DNA from: an uncultured Acidobacteriota bacterium | Lineage (GTDB): Bacteria; Acidobacteriota; Thermoanaerobaculia; UBA5066 | NCBI GenBank assembly: GCA_903845115.1 | Contig: CAIMWE010000222.1 | Coordinates: 1-64,000, forward strand | DNA length: 64,000 bases | Direction: 5' to 3' | Shown: in pieces, positions 52,310 through 60,717 of the stretch | How positions within the stretch are numbered: position 1 is the first letter of the stretch | Layout of the letters: each line of letters begins with the position of its first letter | Program-made: the position numbers and the translations under genes | Notes under the pieces: generated by a model | Told to the model about the DNA's origin: nothing | The model's database searches: none | Seen by the model: only the letters and a program-made list of their open reading frames with translations

Positions 52310-54907
52310 TTGCCGATCGTCGAGTTCACGCTGAACGGGCAGAGGGTGAGTGCCCCCTACGAGGAGGGGACCCACCTGCTCGAGCTCCTCCGGGAGAGCT
52401 TCGGGATCCACACGGTGAAGGACGGCTGCGCGCCGGAAGGGTACTGCGGCTGCTGCACCGTCCTCCTGGACGGAAACCCCGTTCCGGCCTGCTCGAAGAG
52501 GCCCGAGCAGTTCGTGGGCCGCGAGATCGTCACGCTGGACGGGATCCCGGACGCGGAGCGCCGGACCCTGGCCGAAGCGTTCGTCCGCGAAGGCGCCGTG
52601 CAGTGCGGGTTCTGCACTCCCGGCATCATGGTCCGGGCCGTCTCCCTCGTTCGCTCGGGGCGGGCCGGGCGGAAGGAAGCGGTCGAGACCGCCCTCCGCC
52701 CCCACCTCTGCCGCTGCACGGGGTACTCGCGGATCGTGAACGCAATCCGTGCCGCGGCAGCCGGGGCGGAGCGTGCGGTCTCCCCGACGGGCCGCGCCAG
52801 CGGGGTCGGAGATTCGGCCGACCACTACGAAGGGGTCGAGCTGGCGCTGGGACGGAAGCCGTTCGTGGCCGACCTGACCGTCCCCGGGATGCTCCACGGG
52901 GCCGTCGTCCTGGCGAGGCACCCTCGCGCCCGCGTTGCCGCGATCGACGGGCGGGCCGCGCTCGAGGCGGCCGGCGTCCGCCGGGTCGTGACGGCGGCCG
53001 ACGTTCCGGGCGAGCGCTTCGTCGGGCTGATCGTCCGCGACTGGCCCGTCTTCGTGGCGGTGGGGGAGACCACCCGCTGCGTCGGGGACGTCCTGGCTCT
53101 CGTGGTCGCCGACACGCAGGAGCACGCCCGGAAAGGGGCGGGGCTCGTCGCCGTCGACTACGAGGTGCTCGTCCCGGTCACGGATCCCTTCGACGCCCTC
53201 CTGCCGGATGCGCCGGCGGTCCACCCCCGGGGAAACCTGCTGGAGGTCTGCGCCTTCTCGCGGGGCGACGCCGACGCGGCCCTCGCGACCTCGGCCCACG
53301 TCGAGCGGCAGACGTTCCGGACGCAGCGGATCGAGCACGCCTTTCTGGAGCCCGAAGCGTGCCTGGCGATCCCCGGGGAAGATGGCCTGAAGGTCCTTTC
53401 CCAGGGGCAAGGGGTCCACGACGACCAGCTCCAGATCGCGGCGGTGCTCGGGATCCCGCGCGAGAAGGTGGAGGTCGAGCTGGTCTCCACCGGCGGCGCG
53501 TTCGGCGGAAAGGAGGACCTGTCGATCCAGGCGCAGACCGCGCTGGCCGCACGGCTTCTTCGCGCGCCGGTGCGCACGGTCCTGACGCGCGCGCAGTCGA
53601 TCCTCCTCCACCCCAAGCGGCACCCGCTCACGCTCGACTACACGGTCGGCTGCGACTCCGAGGGGCGCCTCACGGCGGTGAAGGCCCGGATCGTCGGCGA
53701 TACCGGCGCCTACGCCTCGGTCGGGATGAAAGTCCTGGAGCGGGCGGCGGGACACTCGTGCGGCCCCTATCGGGTCCCGAACGTCGATGTCGAGGCGAAG
53801 ACGGTCTACACGAACAACCCCCCTTCGGGCGCGATGCGCGGTTTCGGCGCGAACCAGGCGGCGTTCGCGATCGAGGGGATGCTGGACCGGCTGGCGGCGA
53901 AGGTGGGCCTGGACGGGTGGGACGTCCGCGAGCGGAACGTCCTCGACCCCGGCGACCGCTTCGCCACGGGCCAGCGAATGGACGCGAGCTGCGGCGTGCG
54001 CGCCACGCTCGACGCGGTGAGGGACGCCTACAAGGGGGCGCGGTTCGCGGGGATCGCCTGCGGGATCAAGAACACCGGCATCGGGAACGGGATGCAGGAC
54101 ATCGGCCGCGTGAAGCTGCTCGTCCTGTCCGGAGGCAGGCTGGAGATCCGGACCGGCTACACGGAGATGGGCCAGGGGCTCTTCACGATCCTCCGCCAGG
54201 TGGTCCACTCGGAGACCGGGGTCGCCCCGGAGGCGATGACGGTCCGGACGACGAGCGACCTCTCGGTCCTGTGCGGCATGACGACGGCGTCTCGCGCCAC
54301 GGCCCTCGGCTCGACGGCCGCCCAGTTCGCCGCCCGGAAGCTTTCGGCGGCGATGAACGGCGGCGGCCTCGCGGCCCTCGAGGGGCGGGAGTTCGGCGGG
54401 GAGTTCATCTGCGACTTCACCACGAAGCCGGGAGAGAAGACCGACGACCCGGTGACCCACATGACGTTCGGGTACGCGACGCAGGTGGTGATCCTGGGCG
54501 ACGACGGGAAGCTGAAGAAGGTGGTGGCGGCGCACGACGTCGGGCGCGCCATGAACCCCGCCCACTGCGCGGGGCAAATCGAGGGGGCCGTCCACATGGG
54601 CCTCGGTTACGCGCTCTCCGAGGACCTGCCCCTGGAGGGCGGCGTCCCGGTCTCCACTCGCCTGCGCGATCTGGGGATCCTGCGCGCCTCGGAGGTGCCC
54701 GAGATCGAGGTGATCCTCGTCGAGGTGCCCGACCAGGTCGGGGCCTACGGAGCCAAGGGGGTCGGCGAGATCGGCCTCGTGCCGACCGCGGGGGCGGTCG
54801 CGGGGGCGCTCTTCGCGTTCGACGGGCGGAGGCGGCACACGCTGCCGATGTCGGACTCGGCGGCGGCGGCGGCCTCGGTCCCGAAGGGCCGCGGGCAGGC
54901 CCGATGA
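52310..54907 (+). CDS. Fused xanthine dehydrogenase, selenium-dependent type
   Basis: An 865-residue molybdenum hydroxylase. Residues 1-150 carry two [2Fe-2S] clusters: Cys40, 46, 49, 61 and Cys99, 102, 134, 136. Residues 160-865 are the molybdopterin subunit with GGAFGGKEDLSIQ, GAMRGFGANQAAF and the active-site Glu in AYGAKGVGEIG. No FAD domain is fused or adjacent. The join of small and large subunits and the neighbours (SsnA) match the selenium-dependent xanthine dehydrogenase family, which holds a labile selenium, not selenocysteine. It oxidises hypoxanthine or xanthine. The start is TTG 52310 behind AGGAG. Its stop overlaps the next gene (ATGA). Confidence 0.9.
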   Translation: MPIVEFTLNGQRVSAPYEEGTHLLELLRESFGIHTVKDGCAPEGYCGCCTVLLDGNPVPACSKRPEQFVGREIVTLDGIPDAERRTLAEAFVREGAVQCGFCTPGIMVRAVSLVRSGRAGRKEAVETALRPHLCRCTGYSRIVNAIRAAAAGAERAVSPTGRASGVGDSADHYEGVELALGRKPFVADLTVPGMLHGAVVLARHPRARVAAIDGRAALEAAGVRRVVTAADVPGERFVGLIVRDWPVFVAVGETTRCVGDVLALVVADTQEHARKGAGLVAVDYEVLVPVTDPFDALLPDAPAVHPRGNLLEVCAFSRGDADAALATSAHVERQTFRTQRIEHAFLEPEACLAIPGEDGLKVLSQGQGVHDDQLQIAAVLGIPREKVEVELVSTGGAFGGKEDLSIQAQTALAARLLRAPVRTVLTRAQSILLHPKRHPLTLDYTVGCDSEGRLTAVKARIVGDTGAYASVGMKVLERAAGHSCGPYRVPNVDVEAKTVYTNNPPSGAMRGFGANQAAFAIEGMLDRLAAKVGLDGWDVRERNVLDPGDRFATGQRMDASCGVRATLDAVRDAYKGARFAGIACGIKNTGIGNGMQDIGRVKLLVLSGGRLEIRTGYTEMGQGLFTILRQVVHSETGVAPEAMTVRTTSDLSVLCGMTTASRATALGSTAAQFAARKLSAAMNGGGLAALEGREFGGEFICDFTTKPGEKTDDPVTHMTFGYATQVVILGDDGKLKKVVAAHDVGRAMNPAHCAGQIEGAVHMGLGYALSEDLPLEGGVPVSTRLRDLGILRASEVPEIEVILVEVPDQVGAYGAKGVGEIGLVPTAGAVAGALFAFDGRRRHTLPMSDSAAAAASVPKGRGQAR

Positions 54908-56304
54908 GGGTCCGCTACACCGGCCTGCTCCTCCCCGGCGGGGGGGACCGCGTCCGTCCGGGGGAGTTCGTCGTCGGAGGCGGACGATTCGAGGCGTTCG
55001 GCCAGCCGGGGGAGCTCGCGGGGAGCGGCGTGGACGCGGAGGTCCCCTTCGGGGGGCGCCTCGTCGTGCCCGGCGCCATCGACGGGCACGTCCACTTCGA
55101 CGACCCGGGGTTCGGCTGGCGGGAGAACTTCGCGACGGGGACCCGGGCCGCGGCGGCGGGCGGCGTGACGACGGTGGTCGACATGCCGTGCACGTCGCTG
55201 CCGCCGGTCACGACGCGGGCCGCCCTCCGCAACAAGCTGGAGGTGGTCGCGCCGAAGGCGGTGGTCGACTTCATGCTCTGGGGAGGGATCTCCGGCAACG
55301 CCGTGGAGGACCCGCAGTGGGAGCGGCACGCGGCGGACCTGGCGGACGACGGGGTCGGGGCGTTCAAGCTCTACATGCTCTCCGGGATGGACACGTTCCG
55401 CGAGCTGACGCCGGACCGGATGGTCGCCGCGCTGAGATTGCTCGCGCGGCTCGGCGTGCCGGCCGGTGTCCACGCGGAGGACCGCCCTCTCGTGATGGAG
55501 CTGACGGCGGCGAGAAGGGCCGCGGGAGGGTGCACGCCGCTCGACTACGCCGCGTCCCGCCCGGCCGAGGCCGAGATCCGGGCGGTCGAGGCTCTGATCG
55601 GAATGGGCCGGAAGACCGGGGCGAGGGTCCACGTGGTCCACCTCGGTTCCGGGGTCGCCCTCGACCGGATCCGGGCGGCGGCCGGCGACGGGGTGGCCGT
55701 CTCGGCAGAGACCTGCCCGCACTACCTCGCCTTCACCCGGTCGGACCTGGCGGTGCAGGGGGCGCTCCTGAAGACGGCGCCCGTCGTGAAGGAGCCCGCG
55801 GATCGCGACCGGCTCTGGGCGGGCCTCTCGGACGGGAGCCTCCAGCACGTGGCGACGGACCACGCGGCGGGGGAGTGGCCGTCGGAGAAGACGACCGGCT
55901 CGATCTGGACCGACTACGGCGGCATCCCGGGAGTCGAGCTGCTCTTGCCGTTCCTCTTCTCGGAAGGAGTCGCGAAGGGGCGGATCACGCTGGAGCGGAT
56001 GACGGAGCTGGTATCGAGCGCGCCCGCCCGCTTCTTCGGCGTGGCAGGGAGGAAGGGGAGGCTCGCGCCCGGATTCGACGCCGACTTCGCCGTCCTCGAC
56101 CCGGACGAGCAGTGGAAGGTGGAGGCCGCGGGGCTCCACAACCTGAACCGGTACACGCCGTTCGAGGGGTGGACGTTCACGGGCCGGGTCCTGGAGACCT
56201 GGGTCCGCGGCCGGAGGAGCTACGCCCGGACCGCGGACGAAGCGTGGTTCGGAGATCCGGGGACCGGACGGTTCGTCCGGCGGGACAGGGCGGAGGCGGC
56301 GTGA
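54904..56304 (+). CDS. Allantoinase/dihydropyrimidinase-like amidohydrolase
   Basis: A 466-residue cyclic amidohydrolase. Metal ligands are visible: His62 and His64 (DGHVHFDDPG), carbamylated Lys155 (GAFKLYM), His190 (GVHAED), His246 (HVVHLGS) and Asp319 (ATDHAAGEW). The DP-G-F pattern after HxH and the length fit allantoinase or hydantoinase, hydrolysing the five-membered ring from purine breakdown. Its ATG overlaps the xanthine dehydrogenase stop, and its own stop overlaps SsnA through GTGA. Exact substrate not fixed by sequence. Confidence 0.9.
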   Translation: MRVRYTGLLLPGGGDRVRPGEFVVGGGRFEAFGQPGELAGSGVDAEVPFGGRLVVPGAIDGHVHFDDPGFGWRENFATGTRAAAAGGVTTVVDMPCTSLPPVTTRAALRNKLEVVAPKAVVDFMLWGGISGNAVEDPQWERHAADLADDGVGAFKLYMLSGMDTFRELTPDRMVAALRLLARLGVPAGVHAEDRPLVMELTAARRAAGGCTPLDYAASRPAEAEIRAVEALIGMGRKTGARVHVVHLGSGVALDRIRAAAGDGVAVSAETCPHYLAFTRSDLAVQGALLKTAPVVKEPADRDRLWAGLSDGSLQHVATDHAAGEWPSEKTTGSIWTDYGGIPGVELLLPFLFSEGVAKGRITLERMTELVSSAPARFFGVAGRKGRLAPGFDADFAVLDPDEQWKVEAAGLHNLNRYTPFEGWTFTGRVLETWVRGRRSYARTADEAWFGDPGTGRFVRRDRAEAA

Positions 56305-57614
56305 CGGCGACGATTCTCTCCGGCGGTCCCGTTCTCACGGGCAACAGGGAAGGGAAGGTCTTCGCGCGGGGCGCCGTCGCGTTCGAAGGGGAGCGGATCG
56401 TCGCGGTCGGAGCCGAGACGGCCATCTTCCCGGCCTATCCCGAGGCGCGCCGCCTCGAGGCGAAGGGAGGGCTGATCGTCCCCGGGCTGATCAACCTCCA
56501 CCACCATTTCTACTCGGCCTTCGCGAGGGGACTCTCCCCCGGCGTCCCGACGCGGGACTTCGAGGAGGTCCTCCGCGGCCTCTGGTGGCGGCTGGACCGG
56601 GCGCTGGACGCCGACGCGGTGCGGGTCTCGGCCGCGCTCGCGCTGGCCGACTGCGTCCGGTGGGGCTGCACGACCGTCCTCGATCACCACTCCTCGCCCG
56701 CCTGCGTACCGGGGAGCCTCGACCTGATCGCCGGGGAGGTCCGGAAGGCCGGGATCTCGGCGGTCCTCTGCTACGAGGTGACCGACCGGAACGGGGAAGC
56801 CGAGGCGCTCGCCGGCCTCGAGGAGAACGTCCGGTTCCTGCTGGACGGGGCGTCGGACGCGCGCGTCCACGGGATGGTCGGCCTGCACGCGGCGTTCACC
56901 CTGACCGACCGGACGCTGGCGAAGGTGGCGAGCCGGATCCCGCGGGGCGTCGGCGTCCACGTCCACGCCGCCGAGGGGGCCCGGGATGCCGGCCCGCTGG
57001 AGCGGCTGGACCGATTCGGGCTCCTCGGGCACGACTCCCTCCTGGTCCACGGCGTTCACCTGACGCCGTCGGAGCTGGGCCGCGTGGCCGAGAGGGGGGC
57101 GACGCTGGTCCACTGCCCCGAGTCGAACGCCCACAACGGAGTCGGGCGCCTCGACCTCCTCACCGCCTCGGAGGCCGGGTGCCGGCTGGGCCTCGGCACC
57201 GACGGGATCTCCTCGAACGTCCTCCGGTCCCTCCGCGCCGCGTTCCTGGGGCACCGGGACGCCCGGCGCGACCCGTCGTCCGGCTTCGACGTGGTCCCGG
57301 GCCTCCTGGGCGGGAACGCGGAGTTCGCCGGACGCGCCTTCGCGGAGCCGCTCCTCGGGCAGCTGGTCCCCGGCGCTCCTGCGGACATCGCCGTGTTCGA
57401 CGCGCCCTCCCCGACGCCCGTCGAGACCGAGAACGGCTTCGGCCACCTCGTCTACGCGGCGAGCGAAGCGCCGGTCCGCCACACCATCGCGAGGGGCCGG
57501 CTCCTGGTGAAGGACTTCGAGCTTCTCTCCATCGACCTCGAAAGCGTCGCGGCCGAGGCCCGGCGGCTCTCTCCAGGCGTCTGGAGCCGCTTCCGGGCGA
57601 TTCCGGCTCAGTGA
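56301..57614 (+). CDS. ssnA: Aminohydrolase SsnA
   Basis: A 437-residue amidohydrolase of the guanine deaminase/chlorohydrolase superfamily. His67 and His69 (NLHHHFYS), then HVHAAEG, HGVHLTP and LGTDGISSN form the metal site. Gene context beside the fused xanthine dehydrogenase matches SsnA, a protein repeatedly found with selenium-dependent molybdenum hydroxylases and probably deaminating a purine or purine product. GTG 56301 overlaps the previous stop. It is the last gene of the three-gene operon. Confidence 0.85.
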   Translation: MTATILSGGPVLTGNREGKVFARGAVAFEGERIVAVGAETAIFPAYPEARRLEAKGGLIVPGLINLHHHFYSAFARGLSPGVPTRDFEEVLRGLWWRLDRALDADAVRVSAALALADCVRWGCTTVLDHHSSPACVPGSLDLIAGEVRKAGISAVLCYEVTDRNGEAEALAGLEENVRFLLDGASDARVHGMVGLHAAFTLTDRTLAKVASRIPRGVGVHVHAAEGARDAGPLERLDRFGLLGHDSLLVHGVHLTPSELGRVAERGATLVHCPESNAHNGVGRLDLLTASEAGCRLGLGTDGISSNVLRSLRAAFLGHRDARRDPSSGFDVVPGLLGGNAEFAGRAFAEPLLGQLVPGAPADIAVFDAPSPTPVETENGFGHLVYAASEAPVRHTIARGRLLVKDFELLSIDLESVAAEARRLSPGVWSRFRAIPAQ

Positions 57615-57674
57615 CGGGAAAAGAGACGACATGAGCCTCGGGTCCCGCGGGCTGTCCCGGTTCGGACGGACTCG

Positions 57675-60563
57675 CTAGGGCCTGACGACGAACGCCGCGT
57701 ACCCGGTCGTGGCCCCGCTTCCCGGGACGTCGCCGTGAAGCCTGGCCACCCCCAGGAGGATCGTGAGGTCGCCTCCCAGCTCGAGGGGCAGGTCCCGGGA
57801 GAGGAAGCGGAGCTCCGCGCCGGTCAGCCGGACGACGCCGGTGGCTCCGCCGGCCGGCGAGTCCCAGGCGTGGAGGAACGCGCCGTAGAGGAAGAGCCAC
57901 GGGACGCCCGCGGGGCGGAAGTCGACGCGGCCCGCGTTCACGCGCCGCCCCGTCTGGAAGGCTTCCGGAAGGGCCGGCGACTCGACGCGGTTGAGGTCCA
58001 GAATCGGCGGAGTCAGCGCGGTCGCCATCGACCCGACGCGGAAGAGGTCCTCCGGCGTCGGGGACGACCCCATGGCGCCGAGAAGCCCGGAGACGCGCAC
58101 GGTCCCCGCCGGCGTCCCCGCGGCGAGCGACCCCCGGGCGACGAGGGCGGTCCACGGCTCCGCGTCGGTGCGGCCCGCGCTGGCGTCGGCGGAGAATCCC
58201 GCGCGGACGCCCCAGCGCCCCCGCGAAACGCCGAACCCGAGGTCCAGGCCGGCCGCGCCGAGGGCGCGCCCGTAGGCGTCGCCGCCGTCGGGGTGGACGG
58301 AGGCCCAGACCCCGCCGGCTCGGAGCTCCAGCTGGCCGGAATCGAAGAAACGGGACCACCGGGCGTCGGCCGACACGCCGCTCCGGCTCCGGTCGAGGAA
58401 GACCGGAGAGACGAGGCGCTCGTTCGAGACGTGCTGGTCCACCGCGAAGAGCTGGACTCGCAGCTCGACCGACCTCCGGAAGGCGAGGGCGAAGGAGGCC
58501 CCCTTCTCTCCCGAGCTGTCGGCCAGCCCGCCCAGGACCTGCCACCGGAAGCGCCCCAGGAGGTCTCCGCCGGAGACGCCGGCCTGCTGGGCGAAGCCGC
58601 TCGGCCCGACGACCGTCCCGGCGGCAAGGGAGAGTTTCATGGTGTCGAACGGCGAGTAGGCGCGCGCCGGGCCCGGGGTCCTCTCCTCGGGGGCAGCGAC
58701 CGGGGGCGCCGGGCGAGGGGTGATCGGTCCCGGTCCGGGAAGGCTTGCCTCGGCGAGGGGAAGGCCCGCGAGCGGGAGCTTCTGGATGTCGACTCCGCGG
58801 GCGGTCATCTCGAGGAAGAAGAGGCTCTCGCCGCCCGGGGCGGCCGCGGGAGAGAAGGCCCCACCGCGGACCCGGGTCCAGAGGAGCCATCCCGGCTCCC
58901 CGGGGCGGTGTTCCTCCACGTTCCAGACGCCGTCGCGGTCGGTCGCGAGGAAGAGTCGGCCGTCGGCCGCGATCGCGGGCGCCCCGACCGGCGCGGCGCC
59001 CTTCAGGTCGACCTCCACCGGAAGGAATGGACCCTCGAGGTCTGCGCGGAGGAGGCGCCATCCTCCGCCCCGGTGGACGTTGAAGTACGCGCTCTTCCCG
59101 TCGGGAGAGAGGCGCGGCGCGGTCCAGGTCTCGTCGATCGAGGGCGGCCGGAGGGGCGCGACCTCACCCGAGGCGAGGTCGACGCGGACCGGTCCGCTGG
59201 CCCCGAAGCGGCTCCTGACGCCGACGGCCCAGCGCCCGTCGGGCGACGGGTCGGCTTCCCTCACGTCGGAGAGACGGGTGAGGCGGCGCTCCCCGCCGGT
59301 CGCCGGCGTCCAGATCCACAGGTCGGGGTGTAAGACCCCCCCGCCGTCGGGACCCTTCCTGACGAAGAGGAGGCTTCCGTCCGGGAGGAACCGCGGGGCG
59401 GACGGGGCAGAGCCGTTCCTCGTGCCGAACGTCCACCTCGGCGGCCTCGACCTGGGGCGCTCCGGGAGGTCGGCGACCTCCTCCGGATCCGAGAGGCGCC
59501 GGGACGCCTTCCTCGCCGAGGCCTCCGTCCGCTTCCTCTCCGCCTCGTCCGGTTCCGTCGTCCAGACATCGATCCGCGGACCGTCCTTGCCGTGCCGCCG
59601 GACGGCGGCCAGGAACGCCCCGTCCTTCGAGAGCGCGAGGCCCCTCGTGTCGCCCGGCAGCCGCTGCCACCTCTCGCCGTCCTGGAGCCCGAGCCGGATC
59701 CACTCCCGTTCCGCCTCCAAGGCCCTCGCCGTCACCTCCGCGGCGAACCGGTAGTAGAGGAGGTCCGGCGCCTCGCCGAAGACCCCCTTGAATGCCCGCG
59801 CGAACGTGGGGTTGTCGCGGCCGGCGATCCGCTTCCAGAGCTTGACGAGGCTGCCCGCCCCCTGCCGTTCCTCGAGCCACTCGAGGTAGGCCGACCCGAC
59901 CAGATAGGCCATCGAGCCGCCTTGCCACCCTTCCGTCCCGTTCAGGGCCTGGTAGGACGGGAGCTGTCCGTCCATCGCCCGGCGCCGGATCACCATGGCC
60001 CGATACGCCCCGTACGGACGCCCCGAGCCGGTCAGTGCCCCCTCCACGAGGGTCGCGTATCCCTCGGTCGCCCAGCGAGGGCACTGCAGGGCCAGGGGGC
60101 CGATCGGAAGGAGGAACTCCAGCACGGCCGATCCGCGCCGCGACGGCCGCAGGAGGTGGACGAGGTGGGTGTCCTCGTGGAGCGCGAGGAGCTCGGTCCA
60201 GTCTCGATCGTTCCCGATCGCCGACTCGGAGTCGGGGGCGGTCGCCCAGAGGATCATGTAGGGACGGTCGAGGAGCGGGAGGGCCATCCCGTTCGCCTCC
60301 GCCACGGGGTCGGTCACCACGACGTCGAACTTCCGCTTCGGCGCGAAGCCGACGAAGGCGGTGACCCGCTCGTGGATCGACTCGATCCGGGAGGCGAGGC
60401 CGAGGGCCCACGGACCGAACTCCTGCCTGTAGTGGATCCGCGAGTGCGCGGTCTCGAGTGTCCGCCACGGGCCCGATGGCCTCTGGGCGGCCAGCGGCGC
60501 GGTGGAGACGAGCAGGAGGAGGGCGGCGAAGCACAGGGGGCGGCGCGTCACGGGCGGGATCAT
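57675..60563 (-). CDS. Secreted gluzincin-type metallopeptidase fused to propeller and beta-barrel-like region
   Basis: A 962-residue exported protein (signal peptide about 1-26). Residues 35-270 form a peptidase-MA-like domain: His129-Glu130-x-x-His133 (ALHEDTHLVH) and Glu167 (WATEGYATLVEG). A TolB/WD40-like propeller follows (about 290-640), with repeats such as PRFLPDGSLLFVRK, PSPDGRWAVGVRS and PRLSPDGKSAYFN. The last 300 residues are amphipathic beta strands, probably an outer-membrane barrel. The arrangement suggests a surface peptidase. The start is ATG 60563; there is no clear ribosome site. Convergent with SsnA. Confidence 0.8.
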   Translation of the reverse strand: MIPPVTRRPLCFAALLLLVSTAPLAAQRPSGPWRTLETAHSRIHYRQEFGPWALGLASRIESIHERVTAFVGFAPKRKFDVVVTDPVAEANGMALPLLDRPYMILWATAPDSESAIGNDRDWTELLALHEDTHLVHLLRPSRRGSAVLEFLLPIGPLALQCPRWATEGYATLVEGALTGSGRPYGAYRAMVIRRRAMDGQLPSYQALNGTEGWQGGSMAYLVGSAYLEWLEERQGAGSLVKLWKRIAGRDNPTFARAFKGVFGEAPDLLYYRFAAEVTARALEAEREWIRLGLQDGERWQRLPGDTRGLALSKDGAFLAAVRRHGKDGPRIDVWTTEPDEAERKRTEASARKASRRLSDPEEVADLPERPRSRPPRWTFGTRNGSAPSAPRFLPDGSLLFVRKGPDGGGVLHPDLWIWTPATGGERRLTRLSDVREADPSPDGRWAVGVRSRFGASGPVRVDLASGEVAPLRPPSIDETWTAPRLSPDGKSAYFNVHRGGGWRLLRADLEGPFLPVEVDLKGAAPVGAPAIAADGRLFLATDRDGVWNVEEHRPGEPGWLLWTRVRGGAFSPAAAPGGESLFFLEMTARGVDIQKLPLAGLPLAEASLPGPGPITPRPAPPVAAPEERTPGPARAYSPFDTMKLSLAAGTVVGPSGFAQQAGVSGGDLLGRFRWQVLGGLADSSGEKGASFALAFRRSVELRVQLFAVDQHVSNERLVSPVFLDRSRSGVSADARWSRFFDSGQLELRAGGVWASVHPDGGDAYGRALGAAGLDLGFGVSRGRWGVRAGFSADASAGRTDAEPWTALVARGSLAAGTPAGTVRVSGLLGAMGSSPTPEDLFRVGSMATALTPPILDLNRVESPALPEAFQTGRRVNAGRVDFRPAGVPWLFLYGAFLHAWDSPAGGATGVVRLTGAELRFLSRDLPLELGGDLTILLGVARLHGDVPGSGATTGYAAFVVRP

Positions 60564-60717
60564 GGCAGAGGGCCATCGCCGTTGCGGAGGCTCCGGCTCG
60601 AGCGTCCGGCGCGGGAGAAGGCCGTCGGATCGCCTAGACTGCCGGTCGCGTCGTGAGACAACCTCCTCCTTCGAGCCGCGCCTCGGCCGCGGGAGTCGCC
60701 CGGGAGGTCCGGACCGC

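Noticed and set aside
52310-54907. Selenocysteine (in-frame UGA) in the selenium-type xanthine dehydrogenase
   Set aside because: The frame has no internal UGA; enzymes of this family carry labile selenium at the Mo site.
57738-59333. Long plus-strand open frames opposite the metallopeptidase and many similar long frames elsewhere
   Set aside because: High GC gives long shadow frames; these have Arg/Gly/Pro-rich composition, no ribosome sites and no motifs.
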